Shown: positions 38,663-47,474, counted from the stretch's first letter. The stretch: 49,319 nt of DNA from an uncultured Saprospiraceae bacterium (GCA_937921825.1 CAKZVK010000102.1:1-49319), one strand, 5' to 3'. Notes: a model not told the origin generated them from the sequence alone. Numbers and translations are program-made.

Positions 38663-39763
38663 CTAGTTAGGATTACTGTAAGCAGGATTGGTCAGAAAGT
38701 CTTCATCTGACAGTGTTTTGAGAAAAGCAATAACGGCGGCTTTCTCTTCCTCATTCAATTTTATGTCTAAGATGAGTGGATCTTTACCCCATGAATTTTC
38801 TCCACCAGAACTATAATGATCCATGACTTCTTCTAAGGTCGCAAACCTACCATCATGCATATAAGGAGCAGTATGCTCTATGTTCCTCAGAGACGTTGTC
38901 CTGAATTGACCATTGTCTGCACTAGAGCCAGTCGCTACTCCTCTTCCTAGATCCTTGAAGTCTAATGAATCTAACGCTTCATCTATACCGTTATTTCTAA
39001 ATGAATTATCAGTAAGCATGGGTGCCCCGTGACAATGGAAACACTGGCCATCTGGAAACCCCGTCAGCCCCTCACTAAAAAATATCTCAAAACCCATCTG
39101 CTCCTGATCAGTGAATATATCTGTAGCGCTACTTATCACTCTATCATACTTACTATTACCAGAAGACACTAAGGTTCGTTCAAACTGTGCTATGGCCTTA
39201 GCTGCTAGTTCCTTCGTAATATCAGCGTCGCTTTCTATACCAAAGGCTTTTCTGAAAAGCTCTGGATAAGCCTCATGCTCTCTAAACTTTTCTACGACAT
39301 CAGGCCATTGATTATGTAACTCTATGGGATCTTCTACAGGCAGTAATGCTTGCTCTTCCAAAGTCGATACACTGCCATCCCAAAACAACCCTCTATAGAA
39401 AAATCCAATATCGAGAAGCGACATAGAACTTCTGGTGCCTGCGATATTATCTATCCCTGTACTCACCGCCAGCCCATCTGTAAAACTTAATTCTTGCTTA
39501 TGACAACTGGCGCAAGACATAGTGCCATCAGCACTCAAGATAGGATCATAAAAAAGTGCTCGACCCAGTGCGACCCCGTCTATTGTCATCGGATTATCTG
39601 CTGGAATCTCCAACTGTGGATAAGGTGGATCTGTAGCCGGTATTGCAATTCTAAACTCTTGCGGATTATATTCTATATCTGTAAGGTCCACATCCTTGCG
39701 GCAGCTAGATAGGCCTACTAGGATGAGTAAGAGTAGAAGTATTGATTGCAAACAGATTCTCAT
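38663..39763 (-). CDS. Di-heme cytochrome c peroxidase / MauG-MbnH family lipoprotein
   Basis: A protein of 366 residues with a lipoprotein signal (LVGLSSC, Cys21). Two heme c sites are present: CASCH at 84-88 and CFHCH at 241-245. Family blocks include LGRALFYDPILSADGTMSCASCHK, RGLFWDGSVSTLEEQAL (123-139), TTSLRNIEHTAPYMHDGRFATLEEVM and a C-terminal AFLKTLSD. Members either reduce H2O2 or, in the MauG/MbnH branch, oxidise tryptophan residues of a partner protein. The gene directly follows an MbnP-like gene (32-bp gap), which favours the MbnH-like role, but which branch this one belongs to needs a tree. It acts in the periplasm, anchored to a membrane. Confidence 0.9.
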   Translation of the reverse strand: MRICLQSILLLLLILVGLSSCRKDVDLTDIEYNPQEFRIAIPATDPPYPQLEIPADNPMTIDGVALGRALFYDPILSADGTMSCASCHKQELSFTDGLAVSTGIDNIAGTRSSMSLLDIGFFYRGLFWDGSVSTLEEQALLPVEDPIELHNQWPDVVEKFREHEAYPELFRKAFGIESDADITKELAAKAIAQFERTLVSSGNSKYDRVISSATDIFTDQEQMGFEIFFSEGLTGFPDGQCFHCHGAPMLTDNSFRNNGIDEALDSLDFKDLGRGVATGSSADNGQFRTTSLRNIEHTAPYMHDGRFATLEEVMDHYSSGGENSWGKDPLILDIKLNEEEKAAVIAFLKTLSDEDFLTNPAYSNPN

Positions 39764-39795
39764 AAAAGTAAAACGTGTATACAGTTATAAAGTTG

Positions 39796-40575
39796 CTACC
39801 TTTTTGATATTGAATTAGAAATATTCTGCCCAATTGTCTGCGCGATCATCTCATTTGTTCCATCTACATCTATACCCTCTAAGACTTTACGAGTATTTAT
39901 TAGAATCGGTAGTTCCCATGCTATGCCTGGTCGCAATTCTATATCTGCACTAAAGCCTACTTCTTGATTTCCTATCTCAGCTATAGGTAAGACTCTGATA
40001 CTATCATTTGTCTGGATTATGGAGCGACCATGCAGTAACAGCTCTGTAGAGTCTACATACATTTTCTCTAGCACCTGAGTGAGTCCAGAATTCTGATCTA
40101 GATCTTCGTAGGGACGTAACGCTAAGATGGCAGCTTTATCAAATCCAACCTGAAAGCTGACACTATCGAAAGTAACGACGTAATCTGTCTGGCCAATAAT
40201 CCTGTTTCTACCTGCTTTCTCTATGGTGAGATAATCGTCATAGAGTCTAGGTCGCTCGCCTTGTAGGGTATCTATAATTCTATATTCTTCACCATCATTA
40301 TAGAAGACAAACTCCGAAAAAACCAGATTTAGTTCTCGGATAGCAACACTATCATCTTCTGTAAAGGGGTATAGCCTATTAAAGGTTATCGGCTGAATCA
40401 AATCATAGGAGTAGACTGCATTAAGACTTACTCCTGGATAGACACAGCAGGAATCGCATTCCGTTACTGCAAATGGGTCATAGTTAGAAGCATTAAGTTC
40501 AAGGCAGCCTGGATCAGTAGATTCACAAGAATAAAAAGCCAAAAAGCCAACTGCAATGATGATGCTTCTTATCAT
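39796..40575 (-). CDS. MbnP-like lipoprotein, likely partner of the adjacent di-heme enzyme
   Basis: A protein of 259 residues from the ATG at 40575, which lies 1 bp after the exonuclease stop; a longer TTG start at 40596 is less likely because this ATG begins a proper lipoprotein signal (MIRSIIIAVGFLAFYSC, Cys17). After a Cys-rich segment (CLELNASNYDPFAVTECDSC) the body resembles the MbnP family: FTEDDSVAIRELNLVFSEFVFY, YRIIDTL, and VTFDSVSFQVGFDK. MbnP proteins are copper-binding, and one Trp is oxidised to kynurenine by MbnH. Only one Trp exists here (Trp220, in IAWELP). The family call is from pattern recognition and is moderately sure; metal ligands were not assigned. Confidence 0.65.
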   Translation of the reverse strand: MIRSIIIAVGFLAFYSCESTDPGCLELNASNYDPFAVTECDSCCVYPGVSLNAVYSYDLIQPITFNRLYPFTEDDSVAIRELNLVFSEFVFYNDGEEYRIIDTLQGERPRLYDDYLTIEKAGRNRIIGQTDYVVTFDSVSFQVGFDKAAILALRPYEDLDQNSGLTQVLEKMYVDSTELLLHGRSIIQTNDSIRVLPIAEIGNQEVGFSADIELRPGIAWELPILINTRKVLEGIDVDGTNEMIAQTIGQNISNSISKR

Positions 40576-40576
40576 C

Positions 40577-41389
40577 CTAGATGGGTTTATCAGCAACTAA
40601 ATTTTTTACTATTTGCTTGACCTGTGCAGAAAAATCTTTATTGAGTATCCAGCTATAGTACTGCTTATCATTCTTCAGTATTTCTGCAGCATTCTTACCT
40701 GCATACTTTCCAAAATTAAAGATGACTTCTCCCTTGTTGTTGTACTTGAATCTCTGCGTAGCATCTACTACTCGCTTGTCATTAGTAAAAGCAGATAGTG
40801 CTGTGATATCATTCTTTATCGGAGCAGGATGGGTATAGCCATCACCGTCCATATAGTCCACACCGTCATATCTTGCGATCTGCCCTTGGAGCACTTCTAC
40901 AGTAGCTCTTACATCTGCGAGGGCATCATGTGCATTCTCTATATGCTTGTTGCAGTATAACCTGTATGCTGCTGAAAGTGTTCGTGGCTCCATCTTATAG
41001 AAGATCTTCTGTACATCTACAGATCTTCTGATATTCATATTTAATTCTATGCCCGCTCTGGCAAATTCTTCCATGAGCATAGGGATATCATATCTATCAG
41101 AATTATATCCTGCTAGATCAGCATCTCCTATAAAAGCAAATATCTTTTCTGCAAGCTGAGGAAAGGTCGGTTTATTGGCGACCATTTCTGCGGATATTCC
41201 ATGTACGTTATAAGCTTCTTCAGAGATAAGGACAGCACCCGGATTTATAAGCATTTCCCATTCAGTAGGCTCCTCCTTACCAGGCTCGAATTTAATCATT
41301 GCCAACTGGACTATCCTGTCCTTTATTACATTCAGTCCCGTTGCCTCTATATCGAAAAATATAAGGTCTTTCTCTAGATTAAATTTCAA
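40577..41389 (-). CDS. DEDDh 3'-5' exonuclease (DnaQ/ExoX-like)
   Basis: A protein of 270 residues. The exonuclease core has ExoI FFDIEATGL (Asp13, Glu15), ExoII AGYNSDRYDIPML (Asp101) and ExoIII HDALADVRAT (His154, Asp159), which is the full DEDDh set. The C-terminal 60 residues (VIFNFGKYAGKNAAEILKND) match the small domain found after the core in exodeoxyribonuclease X-like proteins. It would trim single-stranded DNA or RNA 3' ends in the cytoplasm during repair or proofreading. It begins 17 bp after terC and ends 1 bp before the MbnP gene, an arrangement suggesting co-transcription without an obvious functional link. Confidence 0.9.
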   Translation of the reverse strand: MKFNLEKDLIFFDIEATGLNVIKDRIVQLAMIKFEPGKEEPTEWEMLINPGAVLISEEAYNVHGISAEMVANKPTFPQLAEKIFAFIGDADLAGYNSDRYDIPMLMEEFARAGIELNMNIRRSVDVQKIFYKMEPRTLSAAYRLYCNKHIENAHDALADVRATVEVLQGQIARYDGVDYMDGDGYTHPAPIKNDITALSAFTNDKRVVDATQRFKYNNKGEVIFNFGKYAGKNAAEILKNDKQYYSWILNKDFSAQVKQIVKNLVADKPI

Positions 41390-41406
41390 GTAGATATCTT
41401 TAGTTA

Positions 41407-42279
41407 TTATAAAATGCCATCTTTTTCGGCTTTTCTAACTGCATTATGTAACTGTATAGGCTTTTGCTTTTTGCGCAGCTTCATATTGAGTACTTCCACT
41501 AGTAAAGAGAAGGCAATAGCAAAGTACAGATACCCTTTAGGCACTGCTCCTATTTCACTGCCTAGGACCTTCATATGCGCTAGATGACCCCCTTCTAGGA
41601 TCAACATAAATCCAATAAGAATCAAGAAAGCCATTCCTAGTATCTGGATAGTCGGATGCTTATTGACAAAACGACCGACAGGCACTGCAAAAAGCATCAT
41701 GATGATAACTGATAGCACTACTGCCACAATCATAATGACCAGTGCCCCTTGTACCCCATTCGTCATTCCTACCGCCGTAAGAATTGAGTCAAAGGAAAAG
41801 ACAATATTGATAAAAGTAATAGTTACTATAGCAGAAGTAAATGAGACTGATTTCTTAGCTGAGCCATCCGCATTATGCTCATCACCTTCTAACTTATGAT
41901 GTATCTCAGTCACACTTTTATAAAGGAGGAATAAGCCCCCTAGAATCAGGATGATACTCTGGCCAGAAAAGCCTGCATTCATAAAACCATTATCGATCTT
42001 AATCCAGGGTTCGCTCATGGCTATCAACCAACTAATCCCGAATAGCAAGATGATCCTTATGACCATCGCTAGTATCAGCCCAATATTGGTTGCTTTCTTT
42101 TGTTCTTCTTCTTTTAATTTTCCTGCAGCAATAGAAATGAAGATGATGTTGTCTACACCTAACACAATTTCTAAAAAAGTAAGTGTCAAGAAACTCATCC
42201 AGACTGCAGAACTTGCCAAATCTGGCATCTCAGGCATCATTAACCAACTAATCATTTTATTGAACTTTAGATAGCTCAA
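41407..42279 (-). CDS. TerC family membrane protein (probable metal exporter)
   Basis: A protein of 290 residues with about seven hydrophobic segments. The two TerC signature helices are present: LEIVLGVDNIIF near 36-47 and INIVFSFDSILTAVGM near 157-172, each with an acidic residue in the membrane. Charged linker regions (KLEGDEHNADGSAKK) lie between. TerC/Alx proteins export manganese and may metalate exported enzymes. It is first in the group that also contains the exonuclease, MbnP-like and di-heme peroxidase genes. The start may be Met1 or Met9. Confidence 0.88.
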   Translation of the reverse strand: MSYLKFNKMISWLMMPEMPDLASSAVWMSFLTLTFLEIVLGVDNIIFISIAAGKLKEEEQKKATNIGLILAMVIRIILLFGISWLIAMSEPWIKIDNGFMNAGFSGQSIILILGGLFLLYKSVTEIHHKLEGDEHNADGSAKKSVSFTSAIVTITFINIVFSFDSILTAVGMTNGVQGALVIMIVAVVLSVIIMMLFAVPVGRFVNKHPTIQILGMAFLILIGFMLILEGGHLAHMKVLGSEIGAVPKGYLYFAIAFSLLVEVLNMKLRKKQKPIQLHNAVRKAEKDGIL

Positions 42280-42342
42280 ATATAGAAAAATAGAGGTTAG
42301 ATAAGGTATTTAATTAATATGAGTAGCTAAGGCCACTAACAC

Positions 42343-42374
42343 GAAAAGCCCTCATATATAAATATATAAGGGCT
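42343..42374 (-). terminator. Hairpin terminator after the Crp/Fnr gene
   Basis: AGCCCT and AGGGCT flank a TATATA-rich inner stem. Read on the minus strand the hairpin is followed by TTTT. The position, 17 bp after the stop of the Crp/Fnr gene, suits a terminator. On the plus strand it is followed by A residues, so it works in one direction. Confidence 0.6.
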
Positions 42375-42390
42375 AAAAAAACCACATCGA

Positions 42391-43080
42391 TCAACTAAGG
42401 CTCATGACATCTCTTATTAATATCTTGTTAGGCTTTCTTGCACTAAAATGGATGATGTTCTGCCGTTTGAGATCTCCGAGCACTCTAGCAACAGTCTGTC
42501 TGGAAGTGTCTGTAATGTTGGCTATTTCCTTATGTGACAACCCGTGATTTACTAATATTTCCTGTATACCTATTTTGATGCCTTGTGTATTGGCTAGTTT
42601 CTTGAGAAACTGTATAATTCTTGCCTGTGCTTTTTTGAATACAAAATCACTCATTCTCGATTCTAGATTCCCCATTTTATTGATCAGCAATAAGGTGAGC
42701 TGCTGACAGAGGGCAGGATTCTTTTCTAGGAGATCTTTGAAGAAAGGCACCGGTAGCGCTAGGGTCTCTGTATCCTCCAAGGTCTGTGCAAACTCCATTC
42801 TTACTTTGCTCCTCGTCATGATATTTTCTCCTAGCATCTCTGACTTACAGACGATCTCCTTCAGCATCGTTTTATTTTCACTGTTTTCTTTGCCACATTT
42901 GACACTGCCCTTGGTCACTAGGTAGATGCTTCTGATGTCATCTCCTGATTTATAGATATAGTCTCCTTTCTTATGTCTATTAAAAGTAGACTGATTGGTG
43001 ACTTGTTCTATCTGCTGATCAGATAGTGAATCAAATAAGCTTATGCTTCTTAGAATTAAAAATTTTGAAGAATGTATCAT
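42391..43080 (-). CDS. Crp/Fnr family transcription regulator
   Basis: A protein of 229 residues. Residues about 12-130 form a cyclic-nucleotide-binding-type beta-barrel (KGDYIYKSGDDIRSIYLVTKGSVK), followed by the long dimer helix (about 130-165) and a Crp-type HTH at about 181-208 (LSHKEIANITDTSRQTVARVL). The canonical RxS cAMP-contact motif is not evident and there is no Fnr-type Cys cluster, so the effector is unknown. It is divergent from pckA with a 342-bp shared upstream region, which makes pckA or itself a possible target. Confidence 0.9.
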   Translation of the reverse strand: MIHSSKFLILRSISLFDSLSDQQIEQVTNQSTFNRHKKGDYIYKSGDDIRSIYLVTKGSVKCGKENSENKTMLKEIVCKSEMLGENIMTRSKVRMEFAQTLEDTETLALPVPFFKDLLEKNPALCQQLTLLLINKMGNLESRMSDFVFKKAQARIIQFLKKLANTQGIKIGIQEILVNHGLSHKEIANITDTSRQTVARVLGDLKRQNIIHFSARKPNKILIRDVMSLS

Positions 43081-43422
43081 AACCTCGCTTTTATTTTCTA
43101 AGATGAAGCTCGAGCCAAATACCCCTACTGTTCTAAAAAATAATTCAGGTAATACTTTGGCGAGATTTGGAAAAATGTCAGAAACATTGACTTAGTGTCA
43201 TATTGGGATAAGTGGTCTTAACTTTTATTTAACACATTATATTTTTTACTAATATGAGGAGCTAGAAGCTATACAGCATAGTCTTTTGGGCATTTTTACA
43301 CTAAATAAAAATGAAAGTTGCCCTACCCTTAATGTAAGAGCCACACTATCAAAACCCTAAGGCTTTTCGTTCTTTGCTTCCGATACTTTAATCGTAGAAT
43401 CCGATTTCAAATTACATTCGCC
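43081..43422. promoter_or_regulatory. Divergent upstream region of the Crp/Fnr gene and pckA
   Basis: A 342-bp region with no gene. At 43176-43200 the half-site TGTCA occurs twice with an inverted TGAC between (43188-43191), giving TGAC-TTAGT-GTCA as a short palindrome that might bind the Crp/Fnr protein. No clear TAnnTTTG element was found. Confidence 0.3.
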
Positions 43423-45042
43423 ATGAAAGAACAAGGCATCAAGAACCCACTAGCCAATCTAGAGGACCACAACATTTCCACTTACAAAACAGCATTTTGG
43501 AATTTAAGCCCAAGTGACTTAATCAAAGAAACCCTCCACAAAAACCAAGGGACCCTTACAAGTAATGGCACTCTGACAATCAAGACAGGAAAATTTACCG
43601 GGAGATCTCCTAAGGATAGATTTATAGTCAAAGATCTTCTCACCGCTGACAGAGTCGATTGGAATGAAATCAATCAAGCTTTTGATGCTGATAAATTTGA
43701 CCTCCTAGAACAAGAGCTTACTCAATACCTTTCTGGTAAAGATCTTTACATCAAAGACGCAGCCATCTGCAATGCCATAGATCACAAAATGAAAGTTCGC
43801 TTAATAGCGGAGTATCCCTGGAGTGCACAGTTCGTCCATAACATGTTTGTCCGACTAGAGGAGGATGAAATCCTAGCTCATCACCCGGAGTGGGTTATCT
43901 ACTGTGCACCTGGCTATCATGCCGATCCGGAAACACATGGCACTAGAGCTGCTAATTTCTCTATAATCAACTTCTCTAAGAAGACCATCCTTATTGGGGG
44001 TTCTGGTTATACTGGAGAGATAAAGAAGGGTATCTTCTCTGTACTTAATTTCAATCTACCGACACAGAAAAACATCCTACCGATGCACTGCTCTGCTAAT
44101 GTCGGCCAGGACGGCGTCTCAGCAGTATTCTTTGGGCTAAGTGGCACTGGAAAGACTACCCTGTCCGCTGATCCTAATAGAGAGCTCATCGGAGATGACG
44201 AGCATGGCTGGTCTGACGATGGCCTATTCAACTTCGAAGGCGGCTGTTATGCTAAGTGCATAGGGCTCAGAAAAGAAAATGAACCAGATATCTTCAGAGC
44301 CATAAAGCCAGGAGCAATCCTAGAAAATATCACCTTCCATCCTGGGACATCGAGACCTAACTTTGAAGATACCTCCATTACTCAAAACACGAGAGTCTCC
44401 TACCCAATCCATCATATCAGCAATCACTATAAAGACCATACGGCGCCACTTCCAAAGAATATTTTCTTCTTGACCTGTGATGCTTTCGGTATCCTTCCTC
44501 CATTGTCTAAGCTGACACCAGAACAAGCGATGTACTATTTCATCTCTGGATATACGGCTAAGGTCGCAGGTACTGAAGAAGGTATCGCAGAACCCAAAGC
44601 AACCTTCTCTGCTTGCTTCGGTGCACCATTCTTACCCCTGCACCCTAATGAATATGCGCAGATGTTAGGTCAGAAAATAAAAGATCATAAGGTCAATATA
44701 TGGCTAGTCAATACTGGATGGACCTCAGGACCTTACGGTGTCGGACACAGAATATCACTGAAGCATACAAGAAGACTAATCGCTGCTGTACTCAATAATG
44801 AACTCGCAGAGACAACTTACGAGACGACTGATATCTTTAATCTGCAGATACCAACTCAGTGTGCAGAAGTGCCTGTAGAGTTATTAGACCCAAGAAAATC
44901 ATGGTCCAATCAAGCAGACTATGATGAAAAAAGAATAGAGCTGGCAGAAATGTTCAGCGAGAATTTCAGACAATTCGAAGAAAAGGTATCACAAGATATC
45001 CTAGCCGCAGCTCCCGCTACAGAACTGGAGCTAGCAGAATAA
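43423..45042 (+). CDS. pckA: Phosphoenolpyruvate carboxykinase (ATP)
   Basis: A protein of 539 residues, the normal length. It converts oxaloacetate and ATP to phosphoenolpyruvate, CO2 and ADP, the first committed step of gluconeogenesis. Visible motifs are TGRSPKDRFIV near 58-68, the P-loop GLSGTGKTT at 238-246, ELIGDDEHGWSDDGLFNFEGGCYAK at about 254-279 with metal- and kinase-specific Asp residues, and TSGPYGVGHRISLKHTR at about 430-446. The gene has its own terminator 41 bp downstream and stands divergent to a Crp/Fnr regulator. Confidence 0.97.
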   Translation: MKEQGIKNPLANLEDHNISTYKTAFWNLSPSDLIKETLHKNQGTLTSNGTLTIKTGKFTGRSPKDRFIVKDLLTADRVDWNEINQAFDADKFDLLEQELTQYLSGKDLYIKDAAICNAIDHKMKVRLIAEYPWSAQFVHNMFVRLEEDEILAHHPEWVIYCAPGYHADPETHGTRAANFSIINFSKKTILIGGSGYTGEIKKGIFSVLNFNLPTQKNILPMHCSANVGQDGVSAVFFGLSGTGKTTLSADPNRELIGDDEHGWSDDGLFNFEGGCYAKCIGLRKENEPDIFRAIKPGAILENITFHPGTSRPNFEDTSITQNTRVSYPIHHISNHYKDHTAPLPKNIFFLTCDAFGILPPLSKLTPEQAMYYFISGYTAKVAGTEEGIAEPKATFSACFGAPFLPLHPNEYAQMLGQKIKDHKVNIWLVNTGWTSGPYGVGHRISLKHTRRLIAAVLNNELAETTYETTDIFNLQIPTQCAEVPVELLDPRKSWSNQADYDEKRIELAEMFSENFRQFEEKVSQDILAAAPATELELAE

Positions 45043-45082
45043 TTATTACCTCTACCCTAACCAAGTAAGTTGTAACAATTAG

Positions 45083-45111
45083 AAGCTGCCTTATAAGAGG
45101 CAGCTTTTTTT
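45083..45111 (+). terminator. Rho-independent terminator of pckA
   Basis: AAGCTGCC and GGCAGCTT form an 8-bp stem with an 8-nt loop, followed by seven T. Confidence 0.9.
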
Positions 45112-45195
45112 CTGCAAGCCTAAGTCAATAGAGAGATGTTTTTATTTTCCACCCATTTGGCCACCTTGTATATGAAGAAATTTATGGCCGTAGAT

Positions 45196-45264
45196 TTTAC
45201 CCCGCTGGCGGGGGTAAGGGGGTGGAACTCTCCTTCACCCTAATTACCGCTATTCGTTCCACCC
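45196..45264. repeat. GC-rich extragenic palindrome, REP-like
   Basis: Within an AT-rich gap, TTTTACCCCGC and GCGGGGGTAA form a tight stem (45196-45216). GGGTGGAAC (45220-45228) and GTTCCACCC (45256-45264) form a second perfect 9-bp stem. The base composition differs sharply from the surroundings. The look is that of a repetitive extragenic palindrome. Confidence 0.45.
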
Positions 45265-45301
45265 TATCAACTAAGTACAGTAGTATTCCTTATATTTAGT
45301 T

Positions 45302-46689
45302 ATGACTCATAGACTACAGCTGGTTATTAGTGTTCTTCTTTTTATATGTTCTAACCTTTATGGGCAGTCTTCAGCTAGGCCACTTGGACTATGGAAAGGG
45401 GATGTTGCAGGCACTCAATTGTTTCTAGATATTCGGAATGATTCTCTATCTGTGCTCATGATTCCCATGGGAGGATTGGATTCTGTAAAGTGTAGATCCA
45501 TAACATTAAAGGCAGATAGCCTCAGACATCAGTTCTCTTTTATGGGCATGAAGATTGACGTCATCACCGATTTAGGACCTGATACCTTGGTAGGTGATTT
45601 TGTACAGAATAAGCAACGCTTCCCGATTCGGCTCACTAAAACTGAAAGTCTAAAACCTAAAAGAACACAAAATCCGCAACCACCTTTTAATTACGACTCA
45701 GAAGAAATTTCATTCTACAACCCAGCTGCAGATATAACGTTACAGGGCACACTGACAAAACCTAGATCAAAAGAATTCCCCGTTGTGATTCTCATTTCTG
45801 GATCAGGTCTACAGAATAGGAACTCTGAAGTATTCGACCATAAACCCTTTCTTGTGATTGCGGACTATCTGAGTAGTAGAGGCATCGGTGTCTTTCGTTA
45901 TGACGAACGGGGTGCAGGAAAATCAGAAGGAGCATATCACAGTGCGACTTCGGAAGATTTCAAAGATGATGTCCTTTGTGCTGTCCACAAATTAGATAGT
46001 CTTGGTTATCAGAATATAGGTCTAGCGGGACATAGTGAAGGGGGCTTAATTGCTCCTCTGGCGGCTACCGAAAGTCAGAAAGTAGATTTTGTTATTTCAC
46101 TGGCAGGTCCAGGCAGTGCAATAGATAGTATGATGCTGATTCAGAATAGACAGATCCTAGAAGATCAGGGCTTGTTCAGTGTAGAGGAGATTTCTGAGTT
46201 TATCAAATTTACTCAACAAGTCTATGAGCTTATAGATATAGAAACACCGAAAGAAGAATTATACGAACCCTTAGGCCAACTCTGCGCTGATTTTTATACC
46301 ACCAGAGATTCCACAGTCCGCTCTCTCTATGCTCCAAGCCAACTCGCTTTCTACCAAGCCTATGGTCAGATGCTGACTCCATGGTTCAGATGGTTTATTA
46401 ATTATGATCCCCAGCCTACTATTAAAAGACTGAGCTGTCCGGTTCTTGCCCTTAATGGCAATCTAGATATCCAAGTAGCTTCTGGTCCTAATCTAGAGGG
46501 CTATAGAACTGCGCTGCTCAAAGTGCTTCTCCATCTTACGAGGTGGTAGAATTAGATTCCATCAATCATCTATTCCAAAAGGTCGCGACCAGGGCCACTT
46601 CTGAATATTATACCAGTCCTGAATCTTTTAATGAGGAGGTTCTGCAGCTGATGCATGATTGGATTCATAAGGTCCAAAATATCAAATAA
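45302..46689 (+). pseudogene. Exported alpha/beta hydrolase, frameshifted near the 3' end
   Basis: The first frame codes 415 residues: signal peptide (MTHRLQLVISVLLFICSNLYG), an N-terminal beta-rich domain (about 25-125), then an alpha/beta hydrolase with RYDERGAGKSEG (199-210), the nucleophile elbow GHSEGG (Ser245) and the acid Asp389 (LNGNLDI). At the AAA run 46520-46522 the frame shifts. The -1 frame continues for 55 codons with SASPSYEVVELDSINHLFQ, which supplies the missing catalytic His, and stops at 46687-46689. Adding one A to the run would restore a 462-residue enzyme. Either the gene is broken, or the base was lost in sequencing or assembly. The N-terminal domain plus hydrolase resembles Bacteroidota exported serine hydrolases of unknown substrate. 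Confidence 0.85.
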
Positions 46690-46710
46690 GCACAGACCGC
46701 AGATAGGTAC

Positions 46711-46749
46711 AAAAAAAAGTAGTCCCTCACTTTCGCGAAGGACTACTTT
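46711..46749 (-). terminator. Terminator of rplY (possibly bidirectional)
   Basis: AAAGTAGTCC and GGACTACTTT form a perfect 10-bp stem. On the minus strand a run of eight T follows. It lies 26 bp after the rplY stop and between convergent genes. Confidence 0.85.
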
Positions 46750-46774
46750 ATATATTGGTTTATGTAACTCGACT

Positions 46775-47398
46775 TTATTCTGCTGCTGCAGGAGCTTCTC
46801 CACCTTCCGCTTCAGCTGCTGGTGCATCACCATCCGCTGCTGCTTCTGCACTTCTAAGTGCTCTAGGTACTTCTACAGTAGCTACAGGTATCGCTTCAGA
46901 GACCATCAACTCTAGGTTTTCTGGCATCTCGATATCTTTAACTCTTACTGCGTCTCCTAGCTCTAGAGTAGAGATATCTATGTAGAGCTCATCTACTATG
47001 TGCTTAGGATCTAATTTTACTTTTACTCTTCTCATCGTCTGCATCAATGAACCACCAGCTTTTACACCTGGAGAGACACCTTTGAATCTGACAGGAATTT
47101 CGATATTCACTTTAGTACCTTCTTTCAGTGCTAAAAAGTCAATATGTCTGATCTCGTCAGTTACTGGATGCCATTGGATATCCTTGACGATACATTTATG
47201 AGCTGATCCTCCTACGTTTACTTCCCCGATTTTGAAGTCAGGCGTAAATATGAGTTTCTTTACATCTTTATGTGTCACAGTGAAGTGCTCTAGCACATCT
47301 GGACCATATATTACAGCAGGAATTTTTCCTTCTTTTCTGAGCTTTGCAGATTTAGTAGAAAGGTCTCTTTTCTCCGCATTAAATTGTAAGACTTCCAT
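46775..47398 (-). CDS. rplY: 50S ribosomal protein L25 (CTC form)
   Basis: A protein of 207 residues, the long CTC/TL5 type. The N-terminal L25 domain (1 to about 93) has KRDLSTKSAKLRKEGKIPAVIYG and HKCIVKDIQWHPVTDEIRHIDF, which bind 5S rRNA. The C-terminal beta domain follows (VNIEIPVRFKGVSPGVKAGG, DELYIDISTLELGDAVRVKDI), and the tail is a low-complexity Ala/Glu-rich stretch (about 178-207). The gene follows prs with a 76-bp gap, the usual order in this phylum, and ends at a strong terminator. Confidence 0.96.
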   Translation of the reverse strand: MEVLQFNAEKRDLSTKSAKLRKEGKIPAVIYGPDVLEHFTVTHKDVKKLIFTPDFKIGEVNVGGSAHKCIVKDIQWHPVTDEIRHIDFLALKEGTKVNIEIPVRFKGVSPGVKAGGSLMQTMRRVKVKLDPKHIVDELYIDISTLELGDAVRVKDIEMPENLELMVSEAIPVATVEVPRALRSAEAAADGDAPAAEAEGGEAPAAAE

Positions 47399-47474
47399 GA
47401 TACTTTTATAGTTTATTATCCCTTTTTCTCAAGGGAGGGCAAAGATAGTAAAAAAGCAGGTTTTAAAGCAATAC

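Noticed and set aside
39796-40596. Longer start (TTG 40596) for the MbnP-like protein
   Set aside because: It would overlap the exonuclease gene by 20 bp and put seven residues ahead of a good lipoprotein signal that starts at an ATG 1 bp after the exonuclease stop.
46570-46851. Separate small gene on the minus strand after rplY
   Set aside because: It overlaps both the frameshifted hydrolase tail and rplY and spans the terminator; no protein features support it.
46655-46985. Two plus-strand frames over the end of rplY
   Set aside because: They arise from the Ala/Glu-rich L25 tail read backwards and give Ser/Cys/Ala-rich nonsense.
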